Assembly (NCBI GenBank): GCA_947466165.1
Contig: CANIDW010000081.1
Coordinates: forward strand, 1 to 7,223
DNA: 7,223 nt
Direction: 5' to 3'
Source: Comamonadaceae bacterium
Lineage (GTDB): Bacteria > Pseudomonadota > Gammaproteobacteria > Burkholderiales > Burkholderiaceae_C
Shown piece after piece: positions 1 through 6,200 of this stretch. A model generated the notes under the pieces. That model saw only the letters and a list, made by a program, of their open reading frames with translations. It was not told the DNA's origin and searched no databases. The stretch's first letter is position 1; each line of letters starts with the position of its first letter. Position numbers and translations under genes: made by a program.

Positions 1-660
1 ATGCTGGCCGACCTGGCCGATGCCGCAGCGGTCGATGCCATGGTGCGCGGCGTGGACGCCATTGTTCACCTGGGTGGTGTCTCGGTCGAAGGGCCGTTTC
101 ATCCCATTTTGCAGGCCAATATTCTGGGCATGTACAACCTCTACGAGGCCGCCCGCAAGCACGGCGTCAAGCGTGTGGTGTTTGCCAGCTCCAACCATGT
201 CACCGGCTTTTACCGCCAGGGCGAAACCATCAATGCCAGCCATCCGCCGCGGCCCGACGGTTTTTACGGTCTGAGCAAAGCCTTTGGTGAAGACCTGTCG
301 CGCTTTTATTTTGACCGCTACGGCATTGAGACCGCCTGCGTGCGCATCGGCTCTTCGTTTCCCGAACCGCGCGACCGCCGCATGCTGGCCACCTGGCTGA
401 GTTATGACGACCTGCACCGCCTGATCACCGCCTGCTTGACCACGCCCGTGCTCTCGCACAGCATTGTGTTTGGCATGTCCAACAACGCGGTGACCTGGTG
501 GGACAACTCGCAGGCCAAGCATGTGGGCTTCAAAGCGCAAGACAGCTCTGACGTCTTTCGCGACGCCGTCTACGCCCGCACCAGCGCGCCTGACTTGAGC
601 GATCCTGCGGTGCAATTCCAGGGCGGCGGCTTTGTCAAAGCCGGCCCTTTCGCTGATTGA
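1..660 (+). CDS. udh: Uronate dehydrogenase, NAD-dependent (5' partial)
   Basis: Short-chain/epimerase-type Rossmann enzyme that oxidises C1 of D-glucuronate or D-galacturonate to the aldaro-lactone with NAD+, the first step of oxidative uronate catabolism in the cytoplasm. The visible 219 residues closely follow the Agrobacterium/Pseudomonas uronate dehydrogenase pattern as I remember it: DLADAAAV, IVHLGGVSVE (21-30), NILGMYNLYEAAR, VVFASSNH (59-66), then RPDGFYGLSKAFGE with catalytic Tyr89 and Lys93 (YxxxK) and Ser64 as partner, the substrate-loop RIGSSFPEP, and the terminal VQFQGGGFV. Known family members have about 265 residues. The N-terminal 45-50 residues with the GxxGxxG NAD motif are therefore outside the window, and the ATG at base 1 is an internal Met, not the start. 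The following lactonase gene begins at or next to this stop codon, so this gene is part of the same operon. A generic NAD-dependent epimerase is the alternative, but the motif match and the GarL/GarR neighbours make uronate dehydrogenase likely. Confidence 0.88.
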   Translation: MLADLADAAAVDAMVRGVDAIVHLGGVSVEGPFHPILQANILGMYNLYEAARKHGVKRVVFASSNHVTGFYRQGETINASHPPRPDGFYGLSKAFGEDLSRFYFDRYGIETACVRIGSSFPEPRDRRMLATWLSYDDLHRLITACLTTPVLSHSIVFGMSNNAVTWWDNSQAKHVGFKAQDSSDVFRDAVYARTSAPDLSDPAVQFQGGGFVKAGPFAD

Positions 661-665
661 ACGCC

Positions 666-1553
666 ATGCAGCCGCAAGCCGAACTCCTCGTTGACGCCCG
701 CCATGGCACCGGTGAAAGTCCGGTCTGGCATGTGGGCGAGCAGGCGCTGTACTGGGTCGATATTCCGGCGCGTGCTCTCTGGCGTTGGGATTCGGCCAGC
801 GGCCAGTTAAGCAGCTGGCTGGCCCCCGAGATGCTGGCCTGCATTGCCTGGGGCGGGCGAGCCGGGCGCTGGATTGCCGGCATGGAAAGCGGTATTTTTG
901 AATTGCAAATTCAAGGCGCCGCGCTGCAAACCAAGCTGTTAGCCCCCGTGGCGCACCCCAGCCAGAACATGCGCTTTAACGACGGGCGCTGTGACCGTCA
1001 GGGGCGTTTATGGGCCGGCACCATGCACATGAACATGGGCCTGGCTTCTACGGCCGGCGCCCTGTACCGCTATGACGCAACAGGTCTGCACAAGGTCATC
1101 GACGGCTTGATCACGTCCAACGGCCTGGGCTTCAGCCCGGATGGCCGTGTGATGTATTTGTCGGACTCGCATCCCACAGTGCAAAGCATCTGGACTTTTG
1201 ACTATGACACCGACAGCGGCACGCCATCGAACCGCCGGCTGTTTGTGGACATGAATGCTTACCCCGGCCGGCCCGATGGCGCTGCTGTGGACGCTGATGG
1301 CTGCTACTGGATCTGCGGCAACGATGCCGGCCTCATTCATCGTTTCACGCCGGCGGGCAAGCTGGACCGCTCGCTGGCCGTCCCCGTTAAAAAACCAGCC
1401 ATGTGCGCCTTTGGTGGCGCCGGGCTGGACACCTTGTTCGTTACCTCGATTCGCCCCGGTGGCGATGTCGATCTGAGCGATCAGCCGCTGGCCGGCAGTG
1501 TGTTTGCGCTGCGCCCCGGCGTGCGCGGCCTGCCCGAGCCGGCTTTCGTTTGA
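666..1553 (+). CDS. SMP-30/gluconolactonase-family lactonase, probably aldarolactone hydrolase
   Basis: Six-bladed beta-propeller metal-dependent lactonase. It would hydrolyse the aldarolactone released by the adjacent uronate dehydrogenase, giving glucarate or galactarate. Family metal and substrate residues are visible: Glu17 in GESPVW, Asn105 in FNDGRCDRQGRLWAGTM, Asn152 in SNGLGFSPDG and Asp204 in RPDGAAVDADG (numbered from the ATG at 666). Its 295 residues fit the family's usual 290-310. Start choice is uncertain: a TTG at 657 in the same frame overlaps the upstream stop as TTGA and would add three residues, while the ATG at 666 lies 5 nt past that stop. Neither has a clear Shine-Dalgarno sequence, which suggests translational coupling to udh. 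The family also includes gluconolactonases, arabinonolactonases and regucalcin-like proteins, so the substrate is inferred from context. Confidence 0.85.
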   Translation: MQPQAELLVDARHGTGESPVWHVGEQALYWVDIPARALWRWDSASGQLSSWLAPEMLACIAWGGRAGRWIAGMESGIFELQIQGAALQTKLLAPVAHPSQNMRFNDGRCDRQGRLWAGTMHMNMGLASTAGALYRYDATGLHKVIDGLITSNGLGFSPDGRVMYLSDSHPTVQSIWTFDYDTDSGTPSNRRLFVDMNAYPGRPDGAAVDADGCYWICGNDAGLIHRFTPAGKLDRSLAVPVKKPAMCAFGGAGLDTLFVTSIRPGGDVDLSDQPLAGSVFALRPGVRGLPEPAFV

Positions 1554-1579
1554 GTTTGCCGTCAGTTCTTTTACTTTTT

Positions 1580-1589
1580 GAGGTGATCC
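1580..1589 (+). promoter_or_regulatory. Very strong ribosome binding site of the aldolase gene
   Basis: GAGGTGATCC lies directly before the ATG at 1590. Together with the A of that ATG it matches 11 consecutive bases of the complement of the conserved 16S rRNA 3' end (AAGGAGGTGATCCA). The GAGG core is 6 nt from the start, which fixes the start of the aldolase and predicts high translation compared with the lactonase, which has no visible site. Confidence 0.8.
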
Positions 1590-2372
1590 ATGACCCAGGC
1601 CCTTCCTTACCAATCATTTCCCAACAGTTTCAAGCGCGACCTGCTGGCCGGTAAAAAACTCATAGGCCTATGGTCTTCACTGGCCAATGAAATCAGCACC
1701 GAGGTGCTGGGTGTGGCCGGCTTTGACTGGGTGGTGCTCGACGGTGAACACTCGCCCAACAACGTGCGCACCTTCATCACGCAGATGATGGCGCTCAAGG
1801 ACAGCCCGACCGCACCCGTCGTGCGCCCTGCATGCAACAGTGCGGTCGAACTCAAGCAGCTGCTTGACGCCGGGTTTTACAACTTCCTGATTCCATTTGT
1901 TGAGAGTGCTGAAGAAGCGCGCAGCGCCGTGTCGGCCACGCGCTACCCGCCGCAGGGTGTGCGCGGGGTGTCGGTGTCCCAGCGCAGTAACCGCTACGGC
2001 ACCGTGCCGGACTATTTCAAAAACGTCAATGACAACATCTGCGTGATGGTGCAGATTGAAAGCCTGGCCGGCGTGGCCGCGGTCAAGGAGATCGCTGCCG
2101 TGGAGGGTGTCGATAGCATCTTTGTCGGCCCGTCTGACCTGGCCGCCTCGCTCGGTCATCTGGGCAACCCCGGCCACCCCGAGGTGCAGGCGGTGATTGC
2201 CCAGATCTTTGCGGACGCCAAGGCAGCCGGCAAACCCTCCGGCATTTTGGCGCCGCTCGAAGCGCATGCCCGCAAGTACCTGGAAATGGGCTGCACCTTC
2301 GTGGGTGTGGGCAGTGATCTGGGTGTCTTTCGCGCTGCCACCCAGGCCTTGTGCGACCGTTACCGCGACTGA
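1590..2372 (+). CDS. garL: 2-dehydro-3-deoxyglucarate aldolase (5-keto-4-deoxy-D-glucarate aldolase)
   Basis: Class II, Mg2+-dependent HpcH/HpaI-family aldolase that splits 5-keto-4-deoxy-D-glucarate (or its 2-keto-3-deoxy isomer) into pyruvate and tartronate semialdehyde. The 260 residues run almost parallel to E. coli GarL (256 residues): [19 protein letters not shown] with catalytic His54, Arg79 in [36 protein letters not shown] with metal ligand Glu157, [15 protein letters not shown] with metal ligand Asp183, GKPSGILAP and VGSDLGVFR. These stretches are GarL-like rather than typical of HpaI (4-hydroxy-2-oxoheptanedioate aldolase), the closest alternative. A very strong ribosome binding site at 1580-1589 supports the start. 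It follows the lactonase by 36 bp and precedes the reductase that takes its tartronate semialdehyde product, so pathway and gene order agree. The dehydratase that makes its substrate is not in the window. Confidence 0.92.
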   Translation: MTQALPYQSFPNSFKRDLLAGKKLIGLWSSLANEISTEVLGVAGFDWVVLDGEHSPNNVRTFITQMMALKDSPTAPVVRPACNSAVELKQLLDAGFYNFLIPFVESAEEARSAVSATRYPPQGVRGVSVSQRSNRYGTVPDYFKNVNDNICVMVQIESLAGVAAVKEIAAVEGVDSIFVGPSDLAASLGHLGNPGHPEVQAVIAQIFADAKAAGKPSGILAPLEAHARKYLEMGCTFVGVGSDLGVFRAATQALCDRYRD

Positions 2373-2409
2373 GTGCGCGCCAAGGGCCGCCGTTTTTTGA
2401 ACTGACCAC

Positions 2410-2414
2410 AGGAA
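2410..2414 (+). promoter_or_regulatory. Ribosome binding site of the tartronate semialdehyde reductase gene
   Basis: AGGAA sits 6 nt before the ATG at 2421 and supports that start. The 48-bp gap in which it lies also holds a run of six T at 2393-2398, with no convincing stem before it. Confidence 0.6.
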
Positions 2415-2420
2415 TTTGAA

Positions 2421-3308
2421 ATGAGCCAATTAGGATTTATCGGCCTGGGCATCATGGGCACGCCCATGGCGGCGCATTTGATCAAGGCCGGCCACACGCT
2501 GTTTGTGCACACCCGCAGCAAAGTACCTGCAGATTTGCTGAGCGCCGGCGCCACTGCGTGCGCCAGCGCCGCCGAGGTCGCGCAGCATGCCGACATCATT
2601 TTCATGATGCTGCCAGACACCCCCGATGTAGAAAAAGTTCTGTTTGGCGACAAGGGCGTGTGCGCAGGGCTGTCCAAAGGCAAGACGGTGGTCGACATGA
2701 GCTCCATCTCGCCGATGGACACCAAGGTGTTTGCACAAAAGATCAATGCGCTGGGCGCAGACTACCTGGACGCACCGGTCTCCGGCGGCGAGGTGGGCGC
2801 CAAGGCCGCCAGCCTGACCATCATGGTCGGCGGGCCGGAGGCGGTGTTCGAACGCGTCAAACCGCTGTTTGAACTCATGGGTAAAAACATCACGCTGGTC
2901 GGCGGCAATGGTGACGGCCAGACCTGCAAGGTGGCCAACCAGATCATCGTGGCGCTGAACATTGCCGCCGTGGGTGAAGCTTTGCTGTTTGCCAGCAAAG
3001 CCGGCGCCGACCCGGCCAAGGTGAGGCAAGCCCTGATGGGCGGCTTTGCTTCTTCGCGCATCCTGGAAGTGCATGGCGAGCGCATGATTAAGCGCACCTT
3101 CAACCCGGGCTTTCGCATTGGCCTGCATCAAAAAGATTTGAGCCTGGCACTCAGCGGTGCCCGCGCCCTGGGCGTGGCTTTGCCGCAAACGGCGGGGGCA
3201 GCGCAGCTGATGCAGGTGTGCAGCGCCAACGGCATGCAGGACCTGGACCATTCGGCGCTGGTGCGTGCGCTGGAGTTGATGGCCGCGCATGAGGTCGCCA
3301 AGGCCTGA
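2421..3308 (+). CDS. garR: 2-hydroxy-3-oxopropionate (tartronate semialdehyde) reductase
   Basis: Beta-hydroxyacid dehydrogenase that reduces tartronate semialdehyde to D-glycerate with NAD(P)H. Visible parts are the N-terminal Rossmann motif GLGIMG (8-13), the signature DAPVSGGEVGA (117-127) for substrate binding, and the all-helical C-terminal domain with catalytic Lys170 in GDGQTCKVANQ and Asn173. Further GarR/GlxR-like stretches are FMMLPDTPDVEKVLFG, SLTIMVGG and FRIGLHQKDLSLAL. The 295 residues match E. coli GarR/GlxR (292-296). It uses the product of the preceding aldolase and appears to be the last gene of this operon; the next gene is convergent. garR and glxR products share one activity and cannot be told apart by sequence alone; the symbol rests on the garL neighbour. 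3-hydroxyisobutyrate dehydrogenase is a less likely alternative. Confidence 0.92.
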   Translation: MSQLGFIGLGIMGTPMAAHLIKAGHTLFVHTRSKVPADLLSAGATACASAAEVAQHADIIFMMLPDTPDVEKVLFGDKGVCAGLSKGKTVVDMSSISPMDTKVFAQKINALGADYLDAPVSGGEVGAKAASLTIMVGGPEAVFERVKPLFELMGKNITLVGGNGDGQTCKVANQIIVALNIAAVGEALLFASKAGADPAKVRQALMGGFASSRILEVHGERMIKRTFNPGFRIGLHQKDLSLALSGARALGVALPQTAGAAQLMQVCSANGMQDLDHSALVRALELMAAHEVAKA

Positions 3309-3341
3309 GCGCACAGGGTTTGAGTGTTCAGGCGCTCAGGC
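3303..3341. terminator. Stem-loop spanning both stop codons of convergent genes
   Basis: GCCTGAGCGC at 3303-3312 and its exact reverse complement at 3332-3341 can form a 10-bp, GC-rich stem with a 19-nt loop. The garR stop (3306-3308) lies in one arm and the stop of the GntR gene (3336-3338) in the other. There is no T-tract on either side, so this is not a classical intrinsic terminator. It could still act as a bidirectional 3'-end barrier or mRNA-stabilising hairpin. An 8-bp tandem repeat CAGGCGCT (3329-3344) overlaps the right arm. Confidence 0.4.
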
Positions 3342-3344
3342 GCT
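3329..3344. repeat. 8-bp perfect tandem repeat at the 3' end of the repressor gene
   Basis: CAGGCGCT occurs twice head to tail, covering the stop codon of the GntR gene and the bases just past it. It looks like a small slippage duplication. It duplicates part of the right arm of the overlapping stem-loop. Confidence 0.6.
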
Positions 3345-4055
3345 AAGTCGCGAAGAGTAGCGGCAGACCTGCGGGTCAAACCAGGTGTTGGAGAACTCTG
3401 CCAGATCACCGCTGGCCGTCCAAGACTGGCGCACGATAAAACCGCTGACATCGCCGCTGTCAATGCCAAAGGCTTTGACCCGCCAGGCTGGCACAGCGGC
3501 GGCTGAGATGTGGTCCTCGACACGGCTGATCCACACATTAAACGCTGTCTGGTAGAACAGGTACATCGAGTCACCCAGGTTTTTAGCCTTGAGCTTGTCG
3601 TGGTGCCGGGCGTCAAACCAGATCTCCTCCAAAGCCACAGGCGTGCTGTTGAGAAACCGTAAACGTCGCACGCGCCAGGCTTCAGGGTGCGCGCTGGCAC
3701 CCAGCACCGGCACCTCAGCCGGGCGGGCTACCAGCTTCAAACTCAATATCTTGGCCGTTGGCAGGCCCGGTCCGTCTTGCAGCTCGAGCCGGAAAAATTC
3801 ATAAATACTTTTGCCACTCTGGCTGCTGCGCACATAGGTGCCTGAGCCCTGAATGCGTTCGAGCACTTGTTGCTCTTGCAGCAAGGCCAGCGACTTGCGC
3901 AAAGTGCCCACCGCCACGCCCAGGGACTCAGCCAGTTCGGCTTCGGTGGGCAAGCGTTCGCCAGCGCGCCAGTGGCCGGCCCGGATTTGCCGCGTCAGCA
4001 ACTCGGAAATCTGCAGGTAAATGGGAAGGGGCTTAGCCCGCGCAAGTGCATTCAT
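3336..4055 (-). CDS. GntR-family (HutC/UTRA subfamily) transcriptional regulator
   Basis: DNA-binding, ligand-responsive regulator, probably a repressor. Residues 12-75 (from the ATG at 4055) form the winged helix of the GntR family: PIYLQISELLTRQI, RLPTEAELAESLGVAVGTLRKSLALL and the wing QGSGTYV. Residues of about 85-235 fit a UTRA effector domain, with RVRRLRFLNSTPVALEEIWFDA and a late strand FSNTWF. At 239 residues it has normal length. The ATG at 4055 is chosen because the family's N-terminal region starts just after it; an in-frame GTG at 4088 would add 11 unrelated residues, and neither has a clear ribosome binding site. It is divergent from the monooxygenase operon across an 85-bp gap, the classic layout of a local regulator that also controls itself. 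UTRA domains usually bind small sugars, amino acids or related metabolites. The ligand is unknown; by context it could be a sulfonate or sulfosugar. Confidence 0.88.
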   Translation of the reverse strand: MNALARAKPLPIYLQISELLTRQIRAGHWRAGERLPTEAELAESLGVAVGTLRKSLALLQEQQVLERIQGSGTYVRSSQSGKSIYEFFRLELQDGPGLPTAKILSLKLVARPAEVPVLGASAHPEAWRVRRLRFLNSTPVALEEIWFDARHHDKLKAKNLGDSMYLFYQTAFNVWISRVEDHISAAAVPAWRVKAFGIDSGDVSGFIVRQSWTASGDLAEFSNTWFDPQVCRYSSRLSA

Positions 4056-4076
4056 CTGGCGACAATGGTAATGGGA

Positions 4077-4105
4077 TTGCCGTTGCACTTAAATTCATGT
4101 ACTAT
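4077..4105 (+). promoter_or_regulatory. Probable sigma-70 promoter of the monooxygenase operon
   Basis: TTGCCG (4077-4082) as -35 and TACTAT (4100-4105) as -10, separated by 17 bp; each matches the consensus at four of six positions. It would start transcription near 4112, about 30 bp before the ATG at 4141. It lies in the divergent region next to the regulator gene, and a tandem repeat covers the -10 box. Assigned by eye only. Confidence 0.4.
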
Positions 4106-4114
4106 TCATGCACT
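4093..4114. promoter_or_regulatory. 11-bp tandem repeat, candidate operator of the GntR regulator
   Basis: Units ATTCATGTACT (4093-4103) and ATTCATGCACT (4104-4114) differ at one base and repeat at 11 bp, about one helical turn, so both would present the same DNA face. They overlap the proposed -10 box and start site of the monooxygenase operon. GntR proteins usually bind inverted repeats; each unit contains the self-complementary CATG, and unit 1 also GTAC, but no longer palindrome is seen. Repressor binding here is inferred from position. Confidence 0.45.
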
Positions 4115-4127
4115 TTTTAAACCCCGT

Positions 4128-4133
4128 AAGGAA
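4128..4133 (+). promoter_or_regulatory. Ribosome binding site of the monooxygenase gene
   Basis: AAGGAA lies 7 nt before the ATG at 4141. It decides between this start and an in-frame ATG at 4108, which has no such site and falls inside the tandem repeat at the expected transcription start. Confidence 0.65.
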
Positions 4134-4140
4134 ATTGTTG

Positions 4141-5298
4141 ATGCAAGTTGTACCGATACGCGGGGAGGGCCTTGCCGGCGCCGAAGTCGCTTGGTTTGCA
4201 CCGCTGTGTTCAGACGACTTTCGCCATCTGGGCGTGCCGCAGGGTGATTTGCGCAGCAGCTGGGAGAACACCAGCCGCATCGTGCTGCGGGCCGAGCAGC
4301 ATGGCTTTCGCAATGTGCTGTGCCCGTCGTCTTACCAGGTGGGGCAGGACACCTTGAGTTTTGTGGCCGCCATGGCGCCACTGACTTCGCGCATCAACTT
4401 GCTGGCTGCCATCCGCTGCGGCGAGATGCACCCCGCCATGCTGGCGCGCACCGTGGCCACGCTCGACCACATGCTGGAGGGCCGGCTGACGCTGAACGTC
4501 ATTTCCTCGGATTTTCCCGGTGAAAAAGCCGAAAGTGACTACCGCTACCAGCGCTCCTGGGAGGTGGTTGAAATCCTCAAACAGGCCTGGACGCAGGACG
4601 AGATCAATTACGAAGGCAAGATCTACCAGCTCAAGGGCTTGAGCACCGACCCGGTCCGGCCTTATCAGCAAAACGGCGGTCCGCTGTTGTACTTCGGCGG
4701 CTACAGTCCGCCGGCGCTGGAGTTGTGCGGTGCACATTGCGATGTGTATTTGATGTGGCCTGAAACCCGCGAGATGCTGGCGCAGCGTATGCGCGATGTG
4801 CATGAGCGTGCCGCCCACTATGGCCGCGTGCTGGACTACGGGCTGCGCGTGCACATGATCGTGCGCGACACCGAAGCCGAAGCGCGCGAGTACGCCCGTG
4901 AACTTGTCTCCAAACTGGACGACGAAAAAGGCCGCGAGATCCGCGCCCGGGCACTCGATGCCGGTAGCTTGGGCGTGTCGACCCAGGCGCGCAGCCGCGA
5001 GATGGCCGACATCGAAGGCTATGTCGAGCCACATTTGTGGACTGGCGTGGGCCGGGCCCGTAGCGGCTGTGGTGCAGCGCTGGTCGGCAGTGTGGACCAG
5101 GTGCTCAGTGAAATTCATGCCTACCAAAAGATGGGCATTCGCGCATTTATTTTTTCGGGCTATCCTCACCTCGACGAATGCGACATCTTCGGCAGCAAAG
5201 TATTGCCGCAATTGAAAACCTGCTCGCTGGCCCAGGCTTATGGCCGTGTACCGGCCGGCACCCCCGCCACCCCACTTGGACTAGGAACTCGCCTGTGA
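4141..5298 (+). CDS. SsuD-like FMNH2-dependent monooxygenase (LLM class), probable sulfonate/sulfosugar desulfonase
   Basis: Bacterial-luciferase-fold (TIM-barrel) monooxygenase. SsuD-type enzymes use FMNH2 and O2 to turn R-CH2-SO3- into the aldehyde R-CHO plus sulfite. The 385 residues match SsuD in length (about 381) and in several blocks: ARTVATLDHMLEGRLTLNV (102-120), PLLYFGG (181-187), GLRVHMIVRDTEAEA (234-248), LWTGVGRARSGCGAALVG (299-316) and FIFSGYPHLDE (336-346). Residues aligned with the SsuD active site are kept: Arg236 (Arg226), His238 (His228), Arg307 (Arg297) and Tyr341 (Tyr331). The position of SsuD Cys54 falls on Val67 or Gly68, so that cysteine is absent, and residues 120-135 (VISSDFPGEKAE...) differ from SsuD, so the substrate probably differs. 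A flavin reductase two genes downstream would supply FMNH2, and an aldo/keto reductase between them could reduce the aldehyde product. This resembles SmoC, the sulfoquinovose monooxygenase. Family is sure, substrate is inference. Confidence 0.85.
   Translation: MQVVPIRGEGLAGAEVAWFAPLCSDDFRHLGVPQGDLRSSWENTSRIVLRAEQHGFRNVLCPSSYQVGQDTLSFVAAMAPLTSRINLLAAIRCGEMHPAMLARTVATLDHMLEGRLTLNVISSDFPGEKAESDYRYQRSWEVVEILKQAWTQDEINYEGKIYQLKGLSTDPVRPYQQNGGPLLYFGGYSPPALELCGAHCDVYLMWPETREMLAQRMRDVHERAAHYGRVLDYGLRVHMIVRDTEAEAREYARELVSKLDDEKGREIRARALDAGSLGVSTQARSREMADIEGYVEPHLWTGVGRARSGCGAALVGSVDQVLSEIHAYQKMGIRAFIFSGYPHLDECDIFGSKVLPQLKTCSLAQAYGRVPAGTPATPLGLGTRL
5283..5287 (+). promoter_or_regulatory. Ribosome binding site that selects the GTG start of the aldo/keto reductase
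   Basis: AGGAA inside the end of the monooxygenase gene is 7 nt from the GTG at 5295 but 13 nt from the ATG at 5301. It therefore favours the GTG, which overlaps the upstream stop as GTGA. Confidence 0.5.
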
Positions 5299-6200
5299 AC
5301 ATGCCCCGCATTGAATTGAATTCTGACTTGTCGCTCAGCCGGCTGGCTTACGGCGTCTGGCGCCTGTCGGAAGCGGACGACACCTCGGCGCAAGCCGTCG
5401 CCGGCCGGATTCAAGCTTGCCTGGACCAGGGCATCACGACGTTTGACCATGCCGACATTTATGGCGACTACAGCTGCGAAGCCTTGTTCGGTGCGGCGCT
5501 GCGAGCGCAACCCGGCTTGAAGGCGCGCATGGAAATCGTGACCAAGTGCGACATCATGCTGCTGTCTGATCAACGCCCAGGCCATCGCGTCAAACACTAC
5601 GACACCTCCGCCGCCCATGTGCAGGCGAGCGTGGAGCGTTCTTTGCACAATATCGGCGTGAACGCCATTGACCTGTTGTTGATTCACCGGCCTGATCCGC
5701 TGATGGATCACCATGCATTGGGCGCCTGTCTGGACAGCTTGATTCAAAGCGGCAAGGTGCGCGCGGCGGGCGTGTCCAACTTCATGCCCTGGGACTTGGA
5801 TTTACTGCAGTCGGCCATGAAAAACCGCCTCGTGAGCAACCAGATTGAAATCAGTTTGATGCAAACCCGCGGCTTGGTGGACGGGCAAATCGCCCATGCG
5901 CAGCGCCTGGGTGTGCCGGTCATGGCCTGGTCACCACTGGGCGGTGGTCGTTTGTTCGGTCAGGACGCAGCGGCCTTGCGTTTGCGCCCCGCACTGCAGC
6001 GCCTTGCAAGTGCGCAGGGCGTGGACGAAACCGCTGTGGCCATTGCCTGGTTGCTGCACCATCCCGCGCGCATCATCCCGGTGCTGGGAACCAACGACCC
6101 GGCGCGCATTGCGCGCATGCAAGACGCCTTGCGCGTCACGCTGGATCGGCAGACCTGGTTTGAGCTGTATTCGCTGGCCAATGGCGCGGACGTGCCATGA
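5295..6200 (+). CDS. Aldo/keto reductase, YdhF-like
   Basis: NAD(P)H-dependent carbonyl reductase with an (alpha/beta)8 barrel. The AKR tetrad is complete (numbered from the GTG): Asp54 and Tyr56 in DHADIYGDY, Lys84 in IVTKCDI and His131 in LLLIHRPDPLMD. Cofactor-side motifs are GVSNF (159-163), SNQIEIS, MAWSPLGGGRLF and PVLGTN. The whole length, including the RPDPLMD stretch and the C-terminal end ADVP, parallels E. coli YdhF (298 residues; here 301). The start is taken as the GTG at 5295, overlapping the monooxygenase stop (GTGA) with AGGAA 7 nt upstream; the ATG at 5301 would remove two residues. Sitting between a desulfonating-type monooxygenase and its flavin reductase, it most plausibly reduces the aldehyde that the monooxygenase releases, the role SmoB plays for 6-dehydroglucose in the sulfo-SMO pathway. 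Family is sure; the substrate is inferred. Confidence 0.88.
   Translation: MNMPRIELNSDLSLSRLAYGVWRLSEADDTSAQAVAGRIQACLDQGITTFDHADIYGDYSCEALFGAALRAQPGLKARMEIVTKCDIMLLSDQRPGHRVKHYDTSAAHVQASVERSLHNIGVNAIDLLLIHRPDPLMDHHALGACLDSLIQSGKVRAAGVSNFMPWDLDLLQSAMKNRLVSNQIEISLMQTRGLVDGQIAHAQRLGVPVMAWSPLGGGRLFGQDAAALRLRPALQRLASAQGVDETAVAIAWLLHHPARIIPVLGTNDPARIARMQDALRVTLDRQTWFELYSLANGADVP

Noticed and set aside
2376..2398. GC-rich stretch followed by six T between garL and garR as an intrinsic terminator
   Set aside because: No stem of useful length can be drawn before the T run, and a terminator between two consecutive pathway genes would be unexpected.
1677..2429. 250-codon open frame on the - strand opposite garL
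   Set aside because: Shadow of the aldolase gene; composition is His/Ala-rich and no family pattern is visible.
2430..3314. 294-codon open frame on the - strand opposite garR
   Set aside because: Same reason: it mirrors the codon pattern of a certain gene, with no domain and no plausible start signal.
4056..4088. GTG at 4088 as start of the GntR regulator
   Set aside because: It adds 11 residues without family resemblance and no ribosome binding site; the ATG at 4055 gives the normal length.
4108..4140. Longer N-terminus for the monooxygenase from an ATG at 4108
   Set aside because: No Shine-Dalgarno sequence, lies within the putative operator at the expected transcription start, and the ATG at 4141 has AAGGAA at good spacing.
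4210..5211. 333-codon open frame on the - strand opposite the monooxygenase gene
   Set aside because: It is antisense to a gene with clear family motifs, its translation is rich in Ala, His and Gln without any recognisable domain, and high GC at third positions produces such frames routinely.
5178..5294. Start of the aldo/keto reductase deep inside the monooxygenase gene
   Set aside because: The added residues show no AKR similarity, while GTG at 5295 has a ribosome binding site and the usual 4-nt overlap.
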